From Metridium senile (taxonomy: Eukaryota > Cnidaria > Anthozoa > Actiniaria > Metridiidae), in NCBI GenBank assembly GCA_949775045.1, contig OX459099.1, positions 3,393,067 to 3,457,066 on the forward strand: a DNA stretch of 64,000 bases. Direction: 5' to 3'. The notes under the pieces were generated by a model. The model was given only the letters and a program-made list of their open reading frames with translations. It was not told where the DNA came from and did not search any database. Below are positions 1-64,000 of the stretch, piece after piece (positions within the stretch are counted from its first letter, which is position 1; every line of letters starts with the position of its first letter). A program made the translations under genes and the position numbers.

Positions 1-228
1 CAAAATTTGCAGAAATTCGCTTTTATCACAAGAGGCCATATTGGTTGAAACAAAAGGTTTTGAATCCCTTGGTTCCCCTTGCCCTCACTTTCATGCACTT
101 CAGAATGTCCCAAACAAAGGTTTTCACTCTCATGGTATTAAACATGGCTGCTGTGTGATAAAAGCCCATAATGTACCTTATAGCAGTAAAAATACTTATG
201 ATGTAAACTTCATGTATGTTAAACTCAC

Positions 229-3321
<3,093 letters not shown>

Positions 3322-3711
3322 AGTGCCAGACACGTTGAAAACTAGACAAAATATCCAACTTCCAGAAACTTTTTTCTCTTTGCTCGTTCGCCAACGCCTG
3401 GGTTAGTCCCGCAAAGAATCATGGTTGTTTACAAAACGTATTACTGGGGGTGGGGTAGGGAGATTAGGGATTATCACAACAAAGAGTTGTGTGGAGTGAG
3501 TTTCGAGCAGAAATGACAAGAAAATTGAACAATATTTGCCCATAGCAGCTTTAAAATGTCATATCTCATTTCTAAAGGAGTGTTTCTTACCATCTTAGCA
3601 AGGGATAGATAGTTTTATTAAGGAAAAGGAGGAGATTTTTTAGTAAGAAAATGTTTTTCAAAATGGCGGCAAGACGGATAAGTTTAGGTAAATAATTTGT
3701 GGGTGACAAAT
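3322..3711. promoter_or_regulatory. Bidirectional promoter region
   Basis: This 390-bp interval separates the Rac ATG (minus, 3321) from the ATG of the 351-residue protein gene (plus, 3712). Both 5' UTRs and start sites must lie here unless upstream non-coding exons exist. I see no convincing TATA box; this is positional inference. Confidence 0.55.
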
Positions 3712-6700
3712 ATGGCCGACGTAGATCAAGACGTGTTAGAAATGGCTCGTGGGCTGTTTGATTCTAGAGGTTTGTATCTTGACTTAATGGTGTATAATTG
3801 CCTGTATGATTTTAATTTTCTAAAAAGTTTACAAGCTCCATTTGTTGTCTTGGCAACTGCACATTGCTCTTAAAGAGTTAATGATTGTCAATTTATAATT
3901 ATATTAAGCTCAATTGAATCATTTAGCTATCAAATATTTATTTACTATCTAAAAACATGACAGCACACAACACTGACTGAAGGATACAATATGATATCAC
4001 ACTGCTCTGCTACAACAATAACTTAATACTATCAAATCACTAGAGGTAAAATGCTGGTTTGAAATCCTTTCTGGCTCAAAACTAATCAGGTAGTACAAAA
4101 AAAAGTTTAACAACACCGCCTCACAATATCTCTCATCAAACACTACGAACACTACAGCTTTTAAATTCACAGCACACTGCAGTTTTGGAAAAGCAAATAA
4201 CACCGCACACTGAAGGCATTTACTTCACAGCAGCACCACAATACCCTATTTCCCCCTCTTTGTGATGTGCACTCTATCAAAACTTCTATATTATTTTAGT
4301 GGTTGTCAAACGGCCACCATCAGCAGCTCAACGTAGAGTCTACCATGCCCCTCCAAAAGGTCCCCCTATGGTTGTACCTAAACAAAAAAGACCCGCCAGC
4401 GCAAAGGCCAGGATAGATAGCTACAGTGAAAATGACCTAAAGAAATCAACACTACCACCACGCCCACCATGGAGGCCGTTCACTAGGGCATCGTCACTCA
4501 CCAAGATAGATGGGCAGCAAGGGTTTTTAAATAGTAATATAGAGATTGAGGGTGATGTGAGGAGAGGAAAGAATGGAGACACAGAGGATGATGAAGAACC
4601 AAGTGTTTATGCTAACAGGTATGAGGGGGATGTAGTGTGGTCCTCAACAGTGCTTCACCCCCCCCCCCCCCCCCAAAAAAAATGTGTCAATACTGCATTA
4701 AAAGTTTTGCAAAACACAGTCACTGCAATATTAGCGGTTGTTGAAGGGTTTAGCTTGGTGGCTTTTTGCAAAGCAAAACAGAAGCATTACAATTCATTGG
4801 ACACTGCAGCTTTAGAAAAGCAGACTATGGGCAAAGATAGAAACTGACCTATACATTAAACATTTATTTAAATTTATGATAGACTGCAATTATTAGATAC
4901 TTGATTTGCTTCTTACTAGGACACTACCACAAGGATTAATGCCACTAACAGAATGGTTAACAGAAGAAGTTCCAAATGATTGGTAATATAACAATTAATT
5001 TCTACATTTAACAATATACTTACTAAAAACACAGTGTATTGAACGATAATTATATTGTATTGAAATTTTGGGTTTATTTATTCCAATCATATTTGATTGC
5101 AATCAACCAGGGCTAAAGCTTATTCCCCTGAGTCAAGCTTTGTGTTTCTGCCATGTCTTAACAACATCAAGGATGAACTGCCATGTGTTCCAATGCCACA
5201 AGAACCTGGAGATCAATTGCCATATAAAACATCAACCAACACCCAGGTACTGATTGACTCTACATATCAGGAGTGGATCCAAAACAGTTTGCAATAGTTA
5301 ACAAAAACTGGCTCCTTCTCCGTTTACTGGACACAGTCTATGTAATTCAATAGAAATAACAAAAGAATTAATTTAAACAAAGAACGAAGCTAACAAAGAA
5401 TACAATAGGTTTCCAGTACACGCAGAAGGAGCCCAAAAACTTGTCAGATTTTACTGTAGATCGACAAATCAATTTTACAGAACAGTGATAAAAAACTGCA
5501 CAATTTGCAAGCTTTCTCGAGTTAAATAATGTGTCTGGGCCCACGTCTGTATAATTTTTATGGTAATTGATTGGGAATTCTTGTGACTTATTATGTTGAT
5601 TTGGTTCTCAACAGAAGTACAAGCCACCAAGACCCAGAACAAAGAAACAGCCTGATTTTAAGGTTAGAATATGTAAAATGAAAGATTGCAAAAATAATGA
5701 TTTCACTTGAGTATAGTGTTGTTTCGAAAGCCATTTAGTACATTAAAATTATTTTTCCAAAATGAAAGTTTTTATAAACAATCTTTAAATATTTTGACTA
5801 GAACATGAGTTTTAAAGGACATTTGCATACATGTAAACTATTTTTCATTTTTTTGTTGAGTTCTTAACTTCAATTAATTTGTTGAACTTCTTATAGTAAA
5901 TCCCTTATCCTCAAAATACAATGTTATATTTTATTAACATATTATTCTTATTGTTCTACAGCAGAAGCCAGCCATGCAACCACAGAGTGATACTAGGTAA
6001 AGTAGACGATATATAACATGTGAACACAAAAAGATATCAATTTCATTCCACATCTTCACCAAACATGTTTGCTGTAGACATTGTGGTTAGCATCTGTAGA
6101 ATACCCCCAGGCAATGTACTCGGGGGGTAAAATGACCGGGGGTGGGGGGTCAGACGGAGCTTCATATTGCAACCCAAAAAAAATACTCAAACCTGAAATT
6201 TTACACTCAACAAAATACATGGCATGCAAATTTTGAACCCAAAAACTACAAGACCAATTGTCTTCTTTATTGTTATCGGTATGTTTCTTTACGAAAATTG
6301 TCAACACAAAAAAAATACGTCGGACCTCCCCCCCTCACTTTGCCCCCCGTCACTTTACCCCCCGAGTACATCGCCTGGGAGAATACCATGTTTCATTTTG
6401 AATTGACATGCTCATTGTTTTTCTTTCTAGTGATGATGATTCTTCCAGAGTAAATCACATCAGGATGTACAATAATGAAGGAGATCTAGTCCATGAGTAA
6501 GCATGAAAACATAATAGCAGGGATGGTGGAAAAGTATGAGGGAGGGTTGGGGGTTGGAGAGTAAAGTCCTCTCTTTCCCATCACCCCATCCCTCTGATAC
6601 GTGTTATATATAAAATAAAAAAAAGGGAATCTCAAAACAATCCCTTCCCCTATCTCTGCATACCTGACTAAAACATTATAGTCATTGTTATATTTCATTT

Positions 6701-8006
6701 ATGCACGCTATGCTTTATTCCAATAATTATATAAATTAATTTTCTCGTCAAATCTTGTAATTGTGTACATTTATCACACACAAATATTCAGTTTTAAAAT
6801 TAAATTTTTGTTATTTACAAAGTATTTACAGAGGGAAACGTGGAGCAGAGCTCATTAAGCAAGAAATAAGAGACCTAGAACTCCTTCTACAAGGTATTGT
6901 AACTGCCATCATAAATGTAACCTTTATACCTTTTAAAAAAAAAATAACTTGTATTGTTGTAGGAATTGGTAATCCTGAAGGGTCATCCATATTTGTCCGT
7001 TACCAACATGACATCAATTACCTCCAGGACATGGTCAAGACTACTCTCAGGGACTATGTTTAGTAAGGAACAATTGCAGTTTTATTAAATTTTGTCCTTC
7101 CTTTTTTATATATATATATTTCCTTTTCTTTCTTCCTCCATCCATCCTTTTTCATTTCCTTTTTTATCTTTCTTACATTTTCCTTTTTTTCCATTTTTTT
7201 TTTGCTTTCTTCTTTTCTCCCTTTCTACATCTATTTTGTTGATGTGTGTTTTCAATTATGTTGTTTATAGGTGATAAATAACAATGTTTTCTTTTAGTCC
7301 TCTAGATGCAAGACCTTGTACCCCTGTTGCTGCAGCTCTTCAGGTAAAATAATTGATATAGATCTCACTCATTATGATAATTGTGAAATAAAAATAGAAC
7401 ATTCATCTGGCCTCCAGTATCTTGATAATTTCCTTGATTAGACATCCTGTGTTTGGTTTCATCATTTCACTAGTATCTGAAGTGTCTGAATGATCTCAAA
7501 CTGACAAAACACATCTTGCAAAACTATCAGAAGTAGTGTTATCATTGTAAAACTTCCAGAAGTGTCATTTTGAACATTGACCAAGCAGGACTAGTGCTAC
7601 AGTGTAGTGTTATGTTTGTTAACCCCCATCACTTGGGAACCCTGTGTTGAGGCCAGGCCGCACAGTAAAAGGACGCCATCTTGTTTTCAACTAAGCACAT
7701 GTTGTCCATGTTATTACGATTGTATTAAAGACACAGAAACCGGAATAGTCTGATTGTTTTCTCACAAACACAACACTACAGTGTAGTAAGCTTATCTGTA
7801 GAGCTGGACATCTGGTCTGTCTTGCAAGAAGATGACTGCAGTGCATAGTGTGTCTAAGTGTTACATTTTGTCTTGGATTTCAGGAGGATCTTATGATGTA
7901 CCCAGCAAGACATGATGAGATCATGGCTTCAATAAGAAGGAGAAGAGATGAATGTGTGGAAGAACTAGCAGCCATTGAAGAAAAGATTCTAAAAAGAAAG
8001 ATGTGA
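3712..8006 (+). CDS. Conserved-looking 11-exon gene, 351-residue protein of unknown function
   Basis: Exons: 3712-3769, 4300-4618, 4920-4982, 5111-5246, 5615-5662, 5962-5996, 6431-6496, 6832-6893, 6963-7062, 7298-7343 and 7884-8006 (TGA). Every junction has AG/GT signals and the phases join into one frame of 1,056 nt. The start MADVDQDVLEMARGL lies in a good context (ATATGG). The N-terminal third is Pro/Arg/Lys-rich (KRPPSAAQRR, KQKRPASAKAR) and probably disordered. The middle is acidic (EDDEEP). The C-terminal half looks alpha-helical, with ELIKQEIRDLELLLQ, NYLQDMVKTTLRDYV and a terminal charged helix IRRRRDECVEELAAIEEKI, suggesting a coiled coil. No enzyme motif, signal peptide or membrane segment is seen. 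I do not recognise the family. A ciliary or centrosomal role would be speculation from the linked dynein gene. Confidence 0.75.
6105..6379. mobile_element. 275-bp MITE in an intron of the 351-residue protein gene
   Basis: The TIRs carry GCAATGTACTCGGGGGGTAA at the left and TTACCCCCCGAGTACATCGC at the right, with outer CCCCAGGC and GCCTGGG. The flanks AGAATAC (6098-6104 and 6380-6386) are a 7-bp target duplication. Short open frames inside are incidental. Confidence 0.8.
6688..6817 (+). repeat. 130-bp dispersed repeat, copy A
   Basis: By eye this is identical, in reverse complement, to 61136-61265. It begins TTATATTTCATTTATGCACG and ends TTTTGTTATTTA, and stops 14 bp before the acceptor of the exon at 6832. 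It is AT-rich and non-coding. Confidence 0.8.
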
Positions 8007-9118
8007 AAGATGTGTGAAGTTATGATAGCCATCATTGATGAACAGTACCATGGCAACTTAGGGAATGGTTGGAAGAGCCATAGTAACTGGTGACATAACT
8101 AACATTGCCATGGTAACTGGTCACATGATTTGCAATTCATGACAACTGATGATACATTATTGACAGTGTCATTGCAAGTAGTGACACAATTGACATTGTC
8201 ATGGCAACTGGTCACACAATATTTATTGACATTGTCATGGCAACTAGTCAGACAATATTTATTGACATTGTCATGGCAACTGGTGACATGATTGTCAGTG
8301 CCATGGCAACCTGTTTGAAGACACTGAAATATTCAATATCAGACAGGAAAATAAGACCAGAACAACATTAAACTCAAAATAAAGCAAACTGTGGTCTGTG
8401 ATATCACATAACATTTGTTAAAAAAAGTAAAGTTGAATGTGACAGTACTTAATATAATGGGATAAAATATTTATTATTTAATCAGGAAATAATGTAAAAT
8501 ATCATAATTTGAATCTGAATAAGCTTCCAGTAAACAATCATTGAAGGAACATATAAGACTCCAATGTATGTAAAAATGTGTGTAAACTGTATGTAAAAAG
8601 TGAAATATAGAATTAATTTGTGATGGCCATTATCTTACACATCATTATCATCATTTCTGAATTATTGACATTTTACTGATGTATTATTTATCATCATGAC
8701 AAGATTGTAATAGTAATAATAAATCAATTTATTTAGGATTTTAACATAATTATTTGATATTTAAATACATCATGTACTACCTATTATTTGCAAGTATTAT
8801 ATGCAACATACTGTGTATGTATATGTTATAGTGTTTTTTTTCTTATTATTTTGCGCATTTGATCATCAAGTCATGTTAAAATGCGCGTTATAAGCATTAA
8901 ACATTATAATAATGTGATTATCAATATGCGTTCCAACAATATTATTGTTCAGAAGTATATATATTCTCCAATGTAGTATGGTTTCATATAGTGTTAGTTT
9001 TGTTTCCTAGAATAAAAATAATGATTTTAAAAAGTATTCTTTGTGTATAGACCTCATATTATTCACTTACCGTGGAAATTATATACCACAGGGATCCCAA
9101 CACTAGCTACCTTCATCA
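8007..9118. other. 3' region between convergent genes
   Basis: The stretch 8040-8320 contains about six degenerate copies of a unit with TGTCATGGCAACTGG, probably in the 3' UTR of the plus-strand gene. An AATAAA lies at 8378-8383. The rest, to the TMEM186 stop at 9119, is AT-rich with no coding signal that I can see. Confidence 0.5.
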
Positions 9119-9811
9119 TCAATGATCTCTGTTGATTCCAGTCTTGTCTCTCACAACATCAAGCCCCAAAACCTCTAGTAACTTATCATAGTTATAAATC
9201 TTCCCATGTCGTAGATTCAACAAATGGACAAAATCATCCCCGTACCTCTCCACCCTATGGAACAAATTTTTATCATTGAAGCCACGGTCACTCATTGGCA
9301 TCAAGGTTGTGATAGGCAATACTATATTTCGACGATTTCCCCAAAATGTCAAGGACGAAATAATGACTTCATCGTTAGTTTTGTCGTATGAGAGTTCTCC
9401 AATGACCCTTCTGAAGAAGAAGCTTAGAGCAAAGAGACCCGCAGTAGTAGCAGAGGCTGCGAAAATTGTAGTGAAAAGCACAGAGCCGTTGACAATTCCA
9501 TTGCTGTACCACACACACATCGGCCCTGTAAGCCCACTAACGACAAGAACATGGAGGATTTTAACTCTTGATATGAATCTTAATTGTTTTATCCATTTAT
9601 ATCTGTACAAAACCTCTTTGCTGCTAGACTGTAGTTCTTTACTTGGAGGAATTTCTGTCGAGTTATGCCTAAACACATGTTGTTTATTGTAGTTTTGTGA
9701 GCCAAATACTGCTAAAATTCCTCGTTTTGACAAGCCAAACTTGATTCCTCTGAAGAGTACAGTGTGTTTATACCGTAGAAATCCAATTGATGGAGTTCTG
9801 ATAAAGTTCAT
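9119..9811 (-). CDS. TMEM186: TMEM186, mitochondrial complex I assembly protein
   Basis: An uninterrupted 230-codon frame. The N-terminus is basic (FIRTPSIGFLRYKH) and consistent with mitochondrial targeting. YRYKWIKQLRFISRVKILH precedes two hydrophobic segments at about residues 85-101 and 109-133. Then comes the family hallmark FFRRVIGELSYD...SSLTFWGNRRNIVLP at about 131-166. This arrangement and the 'LTFWG.RR.I' block are characteristic of TMEM186. In vertebrates TMEM186 is an inner-membrane component of the MCIA complex (with ACAD9, ECSIT and NDUFAF1) that assembles the ND3 part of complex I. Its length is close to the usual 210-230 residues, and the single coding exon also fits. An antisense frame at 9276-9692 is a shadow. 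Confidence 0.9.
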   Translation of the reverse strand: MNFIRTPSIGFLRYKHTVLFRGIKFGLSKRGILAVFGSQNYNKQHVFRHNSTEIPPSKELQSSSKEVLYRYKWIKQLRFISRVKILHVLVVSGLTGPMCVWYSNGIVNGSVLFTTIFAASATTAGLFALSFFFRRVIGELSYDKTNDEVIISSLTFWGNRRNIVLPITTLMPMSDRGFNDKNLFHRVERYGDDFVHLLNLRHGKIYNYDKLLEVLGLDVVRDKTGINRDH

Positions 9812-10107
9812 GGTTAAAAATCCAAGTTATTTACAAAGAAATGTTTCTAGTTCAAATCATCCGCCATTTTGAATTTGAATCTGCGATACATTTTATGATT
9901 CAGCGGTAGCGTTTACTCGGGCTACCAGTCGCGCAAATCAATCCCGCGCCTAAAATCTGCCGCGAAAACAAAATGGGAACATTTATAGCACAAAATTGCG
10001 CGAACAATAAAACCTCTACCAAAAGACGAAACTTAAAGCTAGAAATATATATGCGTTTTGTTTGACAAGAAAATCTCGCTCAAAATACAAACCTTTCGTG
10101 CTTTTTA
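9812..10107. other. TMEM186 upstream region
   Basis: Presumed promoter and 5' UTR of TMEM186. The GC content is locally higher, with several CpG-bearing GCGC/CGCG motifs (9925-9965). No other gene is visible. Confidence 0.4.
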
Positions 10108-10307
10108 AGGCCCAGGCAAACGGTTTCAACATTTGCTTCAACATCCGTTCGATTTTGTTGACCATGTTTAAACGATTTTAAATTATTTCAACATTGTTAA
10201 ACCGTGTTGAAACGATGTTGAAAGAGTTTAAAAGCGATTGAACATATTGCCATTCAACAAAATCGAACGGATGTTGAAGCAAATGTTGAAACCGTTTGCC
10301 AGGGCCT
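10108..10307. mobile_element. 200-bp PIF/Harbinger-like MITE
   Basis: Near-perfect inverted arms: AGGCCCAGGCAAACGG at the left is mirrored by CCGTTTGCCAGGGCCT at the right, continuing for about 55 bp. It is flanked by TTA on both sides (10105-10107 and 10308-10310). A 3-bp TTA/TAA target duplication is the PIF/Harbinger signature. It is non-coding. Confidence 0.75.
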
Positions 10308-10464
10308 TTACTCTGACGTACGTCGCACTAATTTCGGAAACGTCAGTAAAAATAACTCTTATATACGGTGAACAAGTAGCACTTATAATACAAGGATAAC
10401 ATATAACAAATTCACTATTTCGCGCGTTGAGAGAAAACTCAGACACGTTCATATAAATAAGTCA

Positions 10465-10470
10465 TTTATT
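10465..10470 (-). terminator. Candidate polyadenylation signal of the dynein gene
   Basis: AATAAA on the minus strand, about 400 bp beyond the dynein stop codon (10872-10874). No stronger candidate is closer. This is inference. Confidence 0.35.
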
Positions 10471-10871
10471 TGGTTCAAAAAACCGCACACTTCTATATAC
10501 CGTACACACTTTACATTATCAAACAAAACACCGACGTTTAACGTCGTATTCACATACATAATTTACCGGTATAAATATTGACACTCCTATAATACATTAA
10601 AGGTTATTCTCGTTTATAAATTAGGAGGTTTTGAGAAAAGTGGTGCATGTTTTCTATGAAGTCTGTAAAAAACAAATTTGGAGTACAAACGAAAATGTAT
10701 GTTTTCAGATGGAAAATTTCAACGAGAGATTCCTGAAGCACATCTACCATACACATCTTCAAATTCCTAGACTTGAATATACAGAAATGCAAGAAGTATT
10801 TTAGAGTAATTTACAAGTAAGTAATTTCAATTCATTCACACGTATTTGTATTAAAAAAATATTTCAATTCA

Positions 10872-64000
<53,129 letters not shown>

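Noticed and set aside
4299..4847. 182-codon frame taken as a complete gene
   Set aside because: Only 4300-4618 is exon; a donor at 4619 and in-phase downstream exons show the rest is intron, including a C homopolymer.
9276..9692. 138-codon plus-strand frame
   Set aside because: Antisense shadow of TMEM186, which has clear family motifs.

Overview
This is AT-rich, intron-rich animal nuclear DNA. It holds a Rac GTPase, a mitochondrial complex I assembly factor and most of an axonemal dynein heavy chain, all interrupted by many short introns with canonical GT-AG ends. Microsatellites, foldback MITEs, LINE, SINE and Penelope-like debris and a Polinton point to a non-vertebrate metazoan. A cnidarian is my guess only; nothing here settles the phylum.

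Layout. (1) 229-3321, minus strand: the first three coding exons of a Rac1-type gene that runs off the left edge. (2) 3712-8006, plus strand: an 11-exon gene for a 351-residue protein I do not recognise, sharing a 390-bp bidirectional promoter with Rac. (3) 9119-9811, minus strand: single-exon TMEM186. (4) 10872-64000, minus strand: 68 exons (about 10.1 kb, about 3,380 codons) of an inner-arm axonemal dynein heavy chain of the DNAH3/7/12 group. They run from the tail/linker at the right edge to the stop codon at 10872. Every junction I checked keeps phase, so the coding region looks intact; the first several hundred codons lie beyond 64000.

The most interesting object is a 4,788-bp Polinton-derived element (12896-17683) inside the intron between the fourth- and fifth-last dynein exons. 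It has 586-bp terminal inverted repeats starting AGT and a perfect 6-bp target-site duplication (TAAATC). It carries an acidic zinc-ribbon-like protein gene, a small basic adenovirus-pX-like gene and a packaging-ATPase gene broken by a frameshift at Walker B. Between the opposed genes lie an intact-looking tRNA-Trp(CCA) gene and about 19 copies of a hairpin-forming tandem repeat. I see no polymerase B, integrase, protease or capsid gene, so it is probably a non-autonomous, internally deleted passenger.

The dynein introns hold dozens of tandem arrays and foldback elements. In three introns the tandem unit includes the exon tail plus the 5' splice site, so decoy donors have been made repeatedly downstream of real exons. 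A 35-bp satellite supplies over 30 CACGTG E-boxes. Long open frames inside the microsatellites are artefacts.
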